From an uncultured Bacteroidales bacterium (GTDB lineage Bacteria; Bacteroidota; Bacteroidia; Bacteroidales; Bacteroidaceae), in contig CALCHR010000111.1 of assembly GCA_937901185.1 (NCBI GenBank), positions 1-25,644 of the forward strand: 25,644 nucleotides of DNA, in the 5' to 3' direction. The translations under genes were made by a program, and so were the position numbers. Shown here piece after piece: positions 1 to 7,229 of the stretch. The notes beneath the pieces were generated by a model. That model did not search any database. It saw only the letters and a list, made by a program, of their open reading frames with translations, and was not told the origin of the DNA. Within the stretch, counting starts at the first letter, position 1. Each line of letters begins with the position of its first letter.

Positions 1-722
1 TTGTTGTAAGCTTCTACGAAGGCATCGTAGAGAGCTTGGTCTACAGTACCTACGCCTTCACCGGGAGTGAAGAGACCATCGATACCATTGGGGAAGTTCA
101 CTGTGAACACTTCGCCCAACTCATCGCGGCCTGTCTTTTCGCGGCTCTTAGCTTCGTAAACGTACCAGTTGCTGGTGTCGTTGTAGCCCCAGAAGTTGGG
201 GTTACCGCCGAAGGCCATGTAGTAGCCACCCTTGCTGTTGTAGAACACGAAGCAAACGCCTTCTGCTGCGCCGGCGCGCTCGAGCTCAACCACGTCGCCC
301 TTGTCGGCTTGGGCTTCCATTTCTGCCTGTGCTACGGCACGAGCGATACGAGCTGTACAAACGAAAGCGTCCTCGATGCTCTTCACATAGAGGTCGTCGC
401 CTTCAGAGAGGTACTTACCGTTAGCCACGTTCTTGATGGCGTAGGTTTTGTGTTCGCCGTCCATACCTACTTCTTCGAACTGGAATACGCAGCCCTCAGA
501 TACGGTAAATACGACATCGCTGCTTGTGGAGCAAACAAAACCGCCGGCACTCCAGCCACCGGTGTTTTCTCCTTCTTTGAGAACTACGTACTGACCGGGT
601 GTGATCTCAGTCAGAGGTTCATCCTCGTTTACAAGTTCCCAGAACTTTCCTGTTTCCTGGGCCTGCACTGCTCCTGCTACAAAGAACATGAACAGCGCCA
701 AGAGACTGTAAATTTTTTTCAT
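1..722 (-). CDS. Secreted protein of unknown function, N-terminal part (3' end outside window)
   Basis: An open frame runs from ATG at 722 to the window edge without a stop, giving 240 residues. It opens with MKKIYSLLALF and a hydrophobic stretch ending AGAVQAQE, a typical Sec signal peptide cleaved by signal peptidase I near residues 20-22; there is no lipobox. The mature part is acidic and rich in Gly, Tyr and Trp. It contains the phrases YAIKNVANGKYLS and GYYMAFGGNPNFWGYN, which resemble beta-trefoil/ricin-like or fascin-like segments of Bacteroidales surface proteins; this is resemblance only. A TAnnTTTG box (TATATTTG) lies 43 nt upstream. The gene is separated from the upstream FKBP gene by a structured intergenic region, so it is probably transcribed alone. 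The C-terminus, which would show any sorting signal, is missing. Function is not assignable. Confidence 0.85.
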   Translation of the reverse strand, partial: MKKIYSLLALFMFFVAGAVQAQETGKFWELVNEDEPLTEITPGQYVVLKEGENTGGWSAGGFVCSTSSDVVFTVSEGCVFQFEEVGMDGEHKTYAIKNVANGKYLSEGDDLYVKSIEDAFVCTARIARAVAQAEMEAQADKGDVVELERAGAAEGVCFVFYNSKGGYYMAFGGNPNFWGYNDTSNWYVYEAKSREKTGRDELGEVFTVNFPNGIDGLFTPGEGVGTVDQALYDAFVEAYN

Positions 723-764
723 TGAACTAAGGTATTAAAAATTAAACATATTTTTCACACGCTA

Positions 765-792
765 CAAATATACGGGGTTTTTTCCAAACAAA
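765..792 (-). promoter_or_regulatory. Putative Bacteroidetes promoter of the secreted-protein gene
   Basis: On the minus strand TATATTTG (765-772) matches the Bacteroidetes -7 box TAnnTTTG. A TTTG (789-792) lies 16 nt further upstream as a possible -33 element, closer than the 20 nt seen at glyS, eno and the MG2-like gene in this window. The predicted leader is about 35 nt and A+T-rich. Confidence 0.5.
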
Positions 793-926
793 GAAAAAAT
801 AAGAGAAAAAATGCTTTTCTGTGTCTAAAAATTGGCATCGAGCAAGAGGTGAAACCATAAAAAAGAGAGGATGGCACGGAGATTTACCTACACATTATTA
901 TATATATAAAGGGGAGCATTTCTGTG

Positions 927-960
927 AAGCCCCACCCTCCTCTCTAAAGAGGAGAGGCTT
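927..960. other. Short imperfect hairpin in the 723-1178 intergenic region
   Basis: AAGCC (927-931) pairs with GGCTT (956-960), and inside it TCCTCT (938-943) pairs with AGAGGA (948-953) around a CTAA loop, with an uneven internal bulge. It stands between the minus-strand promoter at 765-792 and repeat copy 1. It could be a weak terminator or a remnant of another repeat. The rest of 773-984 shows no gene. Confidence 0.35.
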
Positions 961-984
961 ATAAATTTATAGGGCTGCGCACCT

Positions 985-1095
985 CGTTTTTCTTAGTAGC
1001 TTTCTAGAAAAACTTAGTAAACTTCTAGTTTTTCCTAGAAGTTTACTAAGAAACGGCCGAAAATGGCCCTTGAAAATCAGTCGATTACAAAGCCC
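985..1095 (-). repeat. Structured intergenic repeat, copy 1 (minus orientation)
   Basis: Read on the minus strand this begins GGGCTTTGTAATCG, continues through TCAAGGGCCATTTTCGG and CGTTTCTTAGTAAAC, and ends CTACTAAGAAAAACG. The same order of blocks occurs at 3614-3747 and 20691-20810, and without the leader at 16692-16802. This is the shortest copy: it has one fewer inner 21-nt unit, which brings CTTAGTAAACTTCTAG (arm 1035-1050 on the plus strand) next to its perfect 16-nt complement (1013-1028) with a 6-nt loop. It starts inside the terminator of the FKBP lipoprotein gene. Confidence 0.85.
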
Positions 1096-1131
1096 CGAAA
1101 GCAACCTCCGGCGAGGTGCTTTTCGGGGCTT
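1090..1131 (-). terminator. Hairpin terminator of the glyS-FKBP unit
   Basis: Arms 1090-1108 and 1113-1131 form a strong hairpin (AAGCCCCGAAA paired with TTTCGGGGCTT, then a small asymmetry, then ACCTC/GAGGT) around a CGGC loop. It sits 47 nt past the FKBP stop. The T-tract after it on the minus strand is weak (TTTGTAA), so termination may rely on the stem itself. Confidence 0.65.
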
Positions 1132-1178
1132 GCGGTGGGGTATGTCGCTACTTGCCGCCGGAGCGGAAGGCGGAACGG

Positions 1179-1883
1179 TTATTTCCAATTGGGTGGCACT
1201 ACGCCGGCGCGATAGAAGGAGCGGAGCTGCACATCGAAGATGAGCATGGAGTAGGCCGGAAGGAGGGCCGAAGCGGCAGAGCCGTAGCCCAGCTCTTGGG
1301 GGATGTAGACGCGCCAGAGGTCGCCGATGTGCATCCGTTGCAGGACGGTGGTGAAGCCTTCTACCGTGTTGCTCACAAGGAAGGTGGCGGGCACGGCAAA
1401 TGAGGGGTTGAACACGTCGGCGGGGTCTTTGCTGTAGCCGGAATGATCGAACACTTCGCCCAGTGTGCCGAGGGGCTGCTCCTTGTCGGTGGAGATGATA
1501 CGGCCGATGTAGTTGATGCGCACGGAGTCGGTGTACAAGGGCATACCGCTGCCTTGCCCTGCCTGGAGTATTTCCACGCAGACGGTATCGGTGGCGGCGG
1601 CGGGAGCATTGTCGGGGAGGCAGTAGGTGCGGAAGAGGCGCCACTTGCAATGCTGCTCCCAGCCCTCGCCATGGAGGGCTTTTGCCTGCTCGATGGCTTG
1701 CTTTGCTTCGGCCAGGCGTAGGCGGAAGGCTTCGCTGTTGCGTGCCTGCCAGTTGGCATACTCGTTTTCCTCTCCGAGGTTTTCTTCACAGGAGGTGAGG
1801 AGCGGACAGGCGGCGAGCACAAACAGGGCCAGGCCGGTCACAAGGCGGCCAAGGCGCATGGCGAATGGGTGGAGTTTCTTCAT
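1179..1883 (-). CDS. FKBP-type peptidyl-prolyl isomerase, outer-envelope lipoprotein
   Basis: 234 residues. The N-terminus has a long hydrophobic segment ending in the lipobox LLTSC, so Cys32 should be lipidated and the protein membrane-anchored; a start at Met9 would also leave a usable signal. Residues 40-75 are helical and charged, and the FKBP fold covers about 115-222. Of the FKBP12 pocket positions, Tyr125, Phe145-Asp146, Tyr200 and Phe216 are present, but the Trp at the pocket floor is Phe177 (sequence TVEGF) and the usual IPPYA loop reads LLPAYS. Catalysis may therefore be weak and a chaperone role is possible. The gene starts 33 nt after the glyS stop with no promoter between, so the two are probably co-transcribed. 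Partner proteins are unknown. Confidence 0.88.
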   Translation of the reverse strand: MKKLHPFAMRLGRLVTGLALFVLAACPLLTSCEENLGEENEYANWQARNSEAFRLRLAEAKQAIEQAKALHGEGWEQHCKWRLFRTYCLPDNAPAAATDTVCVEILQAGQGSGMPLYTDSVRINYIGRIISTDKEQPLGTLGEVFDHSGYSKDPADVFNPSFAVPATFLVSNTVEGFTTVLQRMHIGDLWRVYIPQELGYGSAASALLPAYSMLIFDVQLRSFYRAGVVPPNWK

Positions 1884-1916
1884 ATTCCGGAGTTGCGTTA
1901 GTGCGGTGGGGTTTGC

Positions 1917-3458
1917 TTAGAGTTGCTTCTTGAGCAAGGAGGTGATGCTCACCTTGTCTTCGATAAGGCCGCGGAGGTCGGCTATCTTGACGCGCTGCTG
2001 CTCCATAGTGTCGCGGTCGCGCAGGGTGACGCAGTCGTCTTTGAGAGAGTCGTGGTCGATGGTGATGCAGTAGGGTGTGCCCACAGCATCTTGGCGGCGG
2101 TAGCGCTTACCGATGGAGTCTTTCTCGTCGTACTTGCAGTTGAAGTGGAACTTGAGGCTGTCCATAATCTCGCGAGCCTTCTCGGGCAGTCCGTCCTTCT
2201 TGACGAGGGGCATGACAGCGAGCTTGGTGGGCGCGAGGGCTGCGGGGAGCTTGAGCACCACGCGAGTTTCGCCATTCTCGAGCTTCTCTTCTTCGTAGCT
2301 GTGGCACATGATGGAGAGGAACATGCGGTCTACGCCGATTGAGGTCTCGATGACATAGGGAGTGTAGCTCTCGTTGCTCTCGGGGTCGAAGTATTCAATC
2401 TTGCGGCCTGAGAACTTGGCGTGCTGCGAGAGGTCGAAGTCGGTGCGCGAGTGGATGCCTTCCACTTCCTTGAAACCGAAGGGCATGCGGAACTCTACGT
2501 CACAAGCGGCGTTGGCATAGTGGGCGAGCTTCTCGTGGTCGTGGAAGCGATAGTTTTCTGCGCCGAAGCCGAGGGCCTGGTGCCATTGCATACGGGTGTT
2601 TTTCCAGCGCTCAAACCATTCGAGCTCGGTGCCGGGCTTTACGAAGAACTGCATTTCCATCTGCTCGAACTCGCGCATGCGGAAGATGAACTGACGGGCC
2701 ACAATCTCGTTGCGGAAGGCCTTACCTATCTGTGCGATACCAAAGGGCACCTTCATGCGGCCTGTCTTCTGCACGTTGAGGTAGTTGACAAAGATACCCT
2801 GTGCGGTCTCGGGGCGGAGGTAGATGGTAGATGCGCCGTCGGCGGTGGAGCCTACTTCGGTTTTGAACATGAGGTTGAACTGGCGCACTTCGGTCCAGTT
2901 GCGTGTACCGCTGATGGGGCATACGATTTCCTCGTCGAGGATAATCTGCTTGAGCTCTTCAAGGTCCATAGCGTTCATGGCTACGGCAAAACGCTCGTGG
3001 AGCGCATCGCGCTTCTGCTGCGTTTCGAGCACACGTGGACTGGTGGCGAGGTATTGAGCCTCGTCGAAGCTCTCGCCAAAGCGCTTGCGGGCCTTGGCCA
3101 CTTCTTTTTCTATCTTCTCGTCGTACTTGGCTATCTGGTCTTCGATGAGCACATCGGCACGGTAGCGCTTCTTGGAGTCGCGGTTGTCGATGAGGGGATC
3201 GTTAAAGGCGTCTACGTGGCCGGAGGCTTTCCAAATGGTGGGGTGCATGAAGATGGCGCTGTCGATGCCCACGATGTTTTCGTGGAGGAGCACCATGGAC
3301 TGCCACCAGTACTGCTTGATGTTGTTCTTGAGTTCTACACCATTCTGGGCATAGTCGTAGACAGCGCCGAGGCCGTCGTAGATGTCACTGGAGGGGAATA
3401 CGAAGCCGTACTCCTTGCAGTGGGACACGATTTTCTTAAAAACGTCTTCTTGAGCCAT
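1917..3458 (-). CDS. glyS: Glycine--tRNA ligase, single-chain alpha2 type
   Basis: 513 residues. It charges tRNA-Gly with glycine in the cytosol using ATP. This is the class II homodimeric form, not the alpha2beta2 enzyme of E. coli. The start (MAQEDVFKKIVSHCKEYGFV, 1-20) is typical of the family. Class II landmarks are LRPETAQGIFVNY at about 214-226, the motif 2 region FRNEI...FRMREFEQMEMQFF at 248-272, and motif 3 ETSIGVDRMFLSIM at 371-384. The anticodon-binding domain occupies roughly 405-505. Length matches Bacteroidetes homologues and no key segment is missing. A clear promoter (3488-3518) precedes it and the FKBP lipoprotein gene follows at 33 nt. The symbol glyQS is also used for this form. 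Confidence 0.97.
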   Translation of the reverse strand: MAQEDVFKKIVSHCKEYGFVFPSSDIYDGLGAVYDYAQNGVELKNNIKQYWWQSMVLLHENIVGIDSAIFMHPTIWKASGHVDAFNDPLIDNRDSKKRYRADVLIEDQIAKYDEKIEKEVAKARKRFGESFDEAQYLATSPRVLETQQKRDALHERFAVAMNAMDLEELKQIILDEEIVCPISGTRNWTEVRQFNLMFKTEVGSTADGASTIYLRPETAQGIFVNYLNVQKTGRMKVPFGIAQIGKAFRNEIVARQFIFRMREFEQMEMQFFVKPGTELEWFERWKNTRMQWHQALGFGAENYRFHDHEKLAHYANAACDVEFRMPFGFKEVEGIHSRTDFDLSQHAKFSGRKIEYFDPESNESYTPYVIETSIGVDRMFLSIMCHSYEEEKLENGETRVVLKLPAALAPTKLAVMPLVKKDGLPEKAREIMDSLKFHFNCKYDEKDSIGKRYRRQDAVGTPYCITIDHDSLKDDCVTLRDRDTMEQQRVKIADLRGLIEDKVSITSLLKKQL

Positions 3459-3487
3459 ATCTTTTATATTATATATATTCCAACGGG

Positions 3488-3518
3488 CAAAGTTAGTGAT
3501 TTACTCTTGATTACACAA
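3488..3518 (-). promoter_or_regulatory. glyS promoter with a palindrome at the -33 element
   Basis: On the minus strand TTG (3516-3518), 20 nt, then TAACTTTG (3488-3495) form a Bacteroidetes-type promoter 30 nt before the glyS ATG. The -33 TTG lies inside an inverted repeat, CTCTTG-TGTAAT-CAAGAG (3504-3521), a possible operator. The leader is very A+T-rich. Confidence 0.7.
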
Positions 3519-3613
3519 GAGCAGTAAAAAAATACGGGCATACAGCGGTGGCAGTGGCACAACAAGGGCTGCAACGGACGGGGCTTTGGGATAGGCGGAG
3601 AGGGAAGAAAAAC

Positions 3614-3747
3614 GGGCTTTGTAATCGCCTGAAAATCAAGGGTCATTTTCGGGCGTTTCTTAGGTAAAAGCTAGGTGAATTTCGGTAACTACTAGGAAAA
3701 ATTCGGTAACTACTAAGAACACGAAAGTAACTACTAAGAAAAAGGGG
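3614..3747 (+). repeat. Structured intergenic repeat, copy 2 (variant units)
   Basis: It has the same leader as copy 1: GGGCTTTGTAATCG, then TCAAGGGTCATTTTCGGG and CGTTTCTTAG. It then diverges into three tandem 21-nt units at 3684-3704, 3705-3725 and 3726-3746, each starting GGTAACTACTA or AGTAACTACTA and carrying AGGAAAAA or AAGAA. The other copies use AGTTTACTA instead. Outer arms TTTCTTAG and CTAAGAAA can still pair. It fills most of the 3459-3803 gap; 3522-3613 shows nothing recognisable. Confidence 0.8.
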
Positions 3748-3760
3748 GTGATGTAGGGGT

Positions 3761-3799
3761 AAAAAAATCCCTACCCTTTTAGGATAGGTTAGATAGGGA
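3761..3799 (-). terminator. Intrinsic terminator at the end of the dcw/cyclophilin operon
   Basis: Read on the minus strand, TCCCTA (3794-3799) pairs with TAGGGA (3768-3773) across a loop containing CCTATCC, followed at once by seven T residues (3761-3767). It starts 5 nt after the cyclophilin stop and marks the likely end of the operon that begins at mraZ. Confidence 0.7.
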
Positions 3800-3803
3800 C
3801 TTC

Positions 3804-4541
3804 TTATTTTTCTTTGATATAGGCTCGCAGGATGCGCACGTCGCGGCACGGACGGTCGTTGGCATCGGTGGCAACTTTCTGAATTTTTCCTACCACCTTG
3901 AGTCCGGCACAGACTTCGCCAAAGACGGTGTACTGCCCATCGAGGTGGGGCGCGCCGCCATAGGCAGAATAGTCGGCCAGCATGGCGGGGGTAAACTCGG
4001 CCAGACCCCCGGTGCGGTCATAGACATACTGGCGTATGCGTTTCATCTCGCTGCCGTAGCAGGACTTGCCCCAGACGATGTAGAACTGCGAACCGCTGCT
4101 GCGCCATTCGGGGTTTACCTCGTCGGGCTCACGGGCGGCTGCCACAGCGCCGCGGCGGTGATAATTGTAGGGAAGATTGATTTCGGCAGGCAGGGTGTAG
4201 CCCGGTCCGCCCTCGCCCAGCGTGTCGCCGGGAGCGGCATGGCGCGAATCGGGGTCGCCGGTTTGTATCATGAAGTCCTCAATGACGCGGTGGATGAGCA
4301 GGCTGTCATAGTAGCCTTGCTCTACGAGACGGATGAAGTTGTCGCGGTGCACGGGGGTGTCATCGTAGAGACGGATGGTGATATCGCCGGCCGTGGTCTG
4401 CAACACTACTTTCACATTCTTGCGCTCGGGCGAGGCGGAGAAGGCACAGAGCGGCAGGGCGACCATCACGCACCACAAAGCGCTCAACAGCAACGGCCGA
4501 AAGGAAAGATGGCGGGCGGTGGAGGTAAAAAGGGGCTTCAT
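3804..4541 (-). CDS. Exported cyclophilin-type peptidyl-prolyl isomerase
   Basis: 245 residues from ATG 4541. A longer frame opens at a TTG (4568), but the ATG gives a normal signal peptide (MKPLFTSTARH, hydrophobic core, ALPLCAFSA), so I use it. The mature part is a cyclophilin that speeds cis-trans isomerisation of X-Pro bonds, probably in the periplasm. Active-site matches in ATG numbering are HRVIEDFMIQTGD with Arg85, Phe90, Met91 and Gln93, then GSQFYIVWG and LDGQYTVFGEV. Between the last two lies an insertion of about 33 residues (164-196), common in Bacteroidetes cyclophilins. The gene follows the ftsW stop by 36 nt on the same strand and precedes a terminator, so it is likely the last gene of the dcw transcript, taking the position normally held by murG. 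Confidence 0.92.
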   Translation of the reverse strand: MKPLFTSTARHLSFRPLLLSALWCVMVALPLCAFSASPERKNVKVVLQTTAGDITIRLYDDTPVHRDNFIRLVEQGYYDSLLIHRVIEDFMIQTGDPDSRHAAPGDTLGEGGPGYTLPAEINLPYNYHRRGAVAAAREPDEVNPEWRSSGSQFYIVWGKSCYGSEMKRIRQYVYDRTGGLAEFTPAMLADYSAYGGAPHLDGQYTVFGEVCAGLKVVGKIQKVATDANDRPCRDVRILRAYIKEK

Positions 4542-4577
4542 GGAGATGGGAAAGATAAAGGGATACAAGCTATGGGG

Positions 4578-5858
4578 CTACACCAAACCTTCGTCGCTGC
4601 GATACTCTTCTTCGGGTATCGCACTGTCAGAGGGTTCTTCCAACTCGGCAAGAGCAGCCTGGCGCTTGGCTTCCTCTTCGGTCTGCGTGGCATAACGGCT
4701 GACGCTGAGCATCATACCGATGTAGACACAGTTGATAAGGGTGGAGGTTCCGCCGCGGCTGATGAGCGGCAAGGGTTGGCCGGTGACGGGGAAGAGACCC
4801 ACGGCTACCATCATGTTGATCATGGCTTGCGAGACGAAGAGCAAAGCCAGACCCAGGATGAGAAAGGCGGGGAAGTTGCGCTCACACCGGCTGGCGATGC
4901 GCCCCGCTCGGAAGAGCAAGACCAGATAGAGCATCAGGACGAGGAAAGCGCCGGCAAGGCCCATTTCTTCGATGATGATGGCAAAGATAAAGTCGGAGAA
5001 AGCCTGACTGAGAAAATCGCGCTCCACAGAGTTGCCCGGCATTTTTCCGATACCTCGGCTAGAGGCTATGGCAATGTTGGCGTGGGCTATCTGGGCGTTC
5101 TTGTCGATGTCGTATTCTTGGGGACTGATGTACTTATCGCGGTCGCCAAAAGTGTTCAAACGGTTTTTCCAGGTACTGAGGCGGTGGAGGCCCGGCAACT
5201 CGTAGACCTTGCTGTTGGTATCGTCGGGGAGAATCTGGACAAGCAAGAAGACGCTGACGGCAATGGCTACCAGCACTCCGAGCAACTTGCCCAACAACAC
5301 ACCGGGCACTCGCCCGATGAACATCATCACAAACACCACTCCGAAAATAAGGAGGGCGGTGGATAAGTTTTCTGTCACAATCAAGCCACAGACTATGAGC
5401 GTGATCCACATGATAATCTTAAAAGCAATACGCTCGGTGCCTTTCTCGCGCTGCAATACGGCCAGAACAAGCGCTACGCTGGTAACCAAAGCGCCTTTGG
5501 CTATCTCGGAGGGCTGAAAGGGGATGCCAAAAAAGGTAAGCCAACGCGATGCGCCATTAGTGGCCTCGCCCAATAGAGGCGTGAGGCCCAAAAGAAGAAC
5601 GGAGATGGGATAGAAGAAGAAGGGGATGAGCTTAAACTTACGGCAGGGGATATTGTGGATGGCTATCACCACCAGCGTACCCATACCCAGAAAAAGGGCT
5701 TGCTTGAAGAGAGGATGCCAAAAACTACCACTCTTGTAGGCCAAAGTGCTGGCGGAACTGAACACCTCTACAAGGGAGATGATGCAGAGGAAGAAAAATA
5801 TCACCCAAATGGCCTTGTCGCCTTGGAAAATGCGGTTGGTCTTCAATATCTTAGTCAT
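4578..5858 (-). CDS. ftsW: FtsW, septal SEDS peptidoglycan glycosyltransferase
   Basis: 426 residues with about ten hydrophobic segments. FtsW polymerises lipid II into glycan strands at the division septum together with its cognate transpeptidase FtsI. SEDS landmarks are GASRWLTFFGIPFQPSE (102-118), AFSDFIFAIIIEEMG (286-300) with Asp289 at the position of the catalytic aspartate of the family, and GLFPVTGQPLPLISRGGTS (354-372). The C-terminal tail after 390 is acidic and cytoplasmic. The gene starts 30 nt after the murD stop and is followed by the cyclophilin. A RodA identity is possible from sequence alone, but the position in the dcw cluster favours FtsW. Confidence 0.95.
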   Translation of the reverse strand: MTKILKTNRIFQGDKAIWVIFFFLCIISLVEVFSSASTLAYKSGSFWHPLFKQALFLGMGTLVVIAIHNIPCRKFKLIPFFFYPISVLLLGLTPLLGEATNGASRWLTFFGIPFQPSEIAKGALVTSVALVLAVLQREKGTERIAFKIIMWITLIVCGLIVTENLSTALLIFGVVFVMMFIGRVPGVLLGKLLGVLVAIAVSVFLLVQILPDDTNSKVYELPGLHRLSTWKNRLNTFGDRDKYISPQEYDIDKNAQIAHANIAIASSRGIGKMPGNSVERDFLSQAFSDFIFAIIIEEMGLAGAFLVLMLYLVLLFRAGRIASRCERNFPAFLILGLALLFVSQAMINMMVAVGLFPVTGQPLPLISRGGTSTLINCVYIGMMLSVSRYATQTEEEAKRQAALAELEEPSDSAIPEEEYRSDEGLV

Positions 5859-5888
5859 GCAGCGGAGGACGTTGAGGGCTTGAAAATA

Positions 5889-7223
5889 CTATTCGGGGAG
5901 GGCGCGCACCAAATGCTTGAACTGCTCGCCGCGGTCTTCCATATTTTTGAAAAGGTCGAAGCTGGCGCAGCAGGGACTGAGCAGAACGGTGTCGCCGGCT
6001 TGTGCCAGGCGTACACAAGCAGCTACGCAGTCGGCCATAGAATGGGTGTCGGCCACAGGAAGGCCGAGGGCATCGAAGGACTGGTGGAGCTTGCTGTTGT
6101 CGGCTCCAAGATAAACGAGGGCACGACACTTGCTCGCCACGATGCTCTGCAACTGGGCATAGTCGTTGCCCTTATCCAGTCCGCCCACTATCAGCACAAC
6201 GGGGGTGGTCATACCATCGAGGGCACAGAAGCAGGCATCGACGTTGGTGGCCTTGGAGTCGTTGATGTAGGTCACGCCGCCCACGGTGCGCACCGGTTCG
6301 AGGCGGTGCTCCACACCCGGGAAAGAAGAAAGGCCTTGGCGCACTGCGGCAACATCGGCTCCGGCAGCCAAGCAGGCCAAAGCCGTGGCCATGGCATTGC
6401 GCAGATTGTGCTTACCAACGAGCGAGATGTCTGAGAGGGGCATAGAAAACGCCACGGGATGCTCTATCTTCAGCTCGGAACCACTGACATAAGCCACAGC
6501 GCCTTCGGATGGGGCATCGCTAAAGACTAAGTCGCAGCTGGGAACGCTGTAGTGAGAACGCTCGTGGCCTATATAGTCGTCGCCATTCCAATAGATAAAA
6601 CTATCGGCGGCTGTCTGGTTGCGGAGAATACGCATCTTGGAGTCTACGTAGTTTTGCATACAGAAGTTGTAGCGGTCGAGGTGATCGGGGGTGATGTTGA
6701 GCAAAACAGCTACGTGGGCTCGAAACTCATACATATTGTCAAGCTGGAAAGAAGAGAGCTCGATGACGTAGCAGTCGTGGCGGCCTTCGGCAACCTGAAG
6801 AGCGAAACTTCGGCCAATATTTCCGGCCAAACCTACGTTGAAACCGGCATTTTTTAGTGTATGATAAATCCAGGAGGTGGTAGTGGTCTTTCCGTTGCTA
6901 CCGGTGATACAAACCATGCGAGCATCGGTGTAGCGGGAGGCAAACTCTATCTCGCTGACGATGGGCACTCCGTGCTCCTTGAGCTTGACAATCATCGGAG
7001 CGGTATCGGGGATGCCGGGACTCTTAATGACCTCGTCGGCGGAGAGAATAAGGGATTCTGTGTGGCGCTGTTCTTCCCACTCCAGTCCATGGCTGTCGAG
7101 CTGCGCCTTGTAGCGCTCCTTGATAAGACCCATGTCGGAAACAAAGACCTCAAAGCCTTTTTGCTGTGCCAAAATGGCGGCGCCCACGCCGCTCTCTGCT
7201 GCTCCTAAAACTACAATACGCAT
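5889..7223 (-). CDS. murD: UDP-N-acetylmuramoyl-L-alanine--D-glutamate ligase
   Basis: 444 residues. This cytosolic ATP-dependent ligase adds D-glutamate to UDP-MurNAc-L-Ala. The N-terminal domain opens with a Rossmann-like VVLGAAESGVGAA (4-16), then the ATP loop ITGSNGKTTTT (106-116), ITPDHLDRY in the central domain, and VTYINDSKATNVDA at the start of the C-terminal domain. The start codon ATG at 7223 lies 6 nt after the mraY stop, so translation of the two is probably coupled. Length is normal and all Mur-ligase signatures are present. Confidence 0.97.
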   Translation of the reverse strand: MRIVVLGAAESGVGAAILAQQKGFEVFVSDMGLIKERYKAQLDSHGLEWEEQRHTESLILSADEVIKSPGIPDTAPMIVKLKEHGVPIVSEIEFASRYTDARMVCITGSNGKTTTTSWIYHTLKNAGFNVGLAGNIGRSFALQVAEGRHDCYVIELSSFQLDNMYEFRAHVAVLLNITPDHLDRYNFCMQNYVDSKMRILRNQTAADSFIYWNGDDYIGHERSHYSVPSCDLVFSDAPSEGAVAYVSGSELKIEHPVAFSMPLSDISLVGKHNLRNAMATALACLAAGADVAAVRQGLSSFPGVEHRLEPVRTVGGVTYINDSKATNVDACFCALDGMTTPVVLIVGGLDKGNDYAQLQSIVASKCRALVYLGADNSKLHQSFDALGLPVADTHSMADCVAACVRLAQAGDTVLLSPCCASFDLFKNMEDRGEQFKHLVRALPE

Positions 7224-7229
7224 GGCGGA

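Noticed and set aside
36..725. Open frame of 229 codons on the plus strand
   Set aside because: It is antisense to the 1-722 minus-strand gene, which has a signal peptide, a promoter and sensible protein composition; the plus frame has none of these.
890..915. Short A+T-rich string CCTACACATTAT plus TATATA, similar to 19609-19635
   Set aside because: The likeness is short and low in complexity; it may be chance or a leader preference, too weak to call a repeat.
2421..3527. 368-codon plus-strand frame opposite glyS
   Set aside because: It mirrors the codon pattern of a certain, conserved gene on the other strand and has no recognisable domain.
3684..3746. Possible CRISPR-like array
   Set aside because: The 21-nt units are joined directly without unique spacers, and no cas gene is present.
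3945..5366. 473-codon plus-strand frame opposite the cyclophilin and ftsW
   Set aside because: It spans two well-supported genes on the opposite strand and reads as low-complexity His/Gly/Asp-rich sequence.
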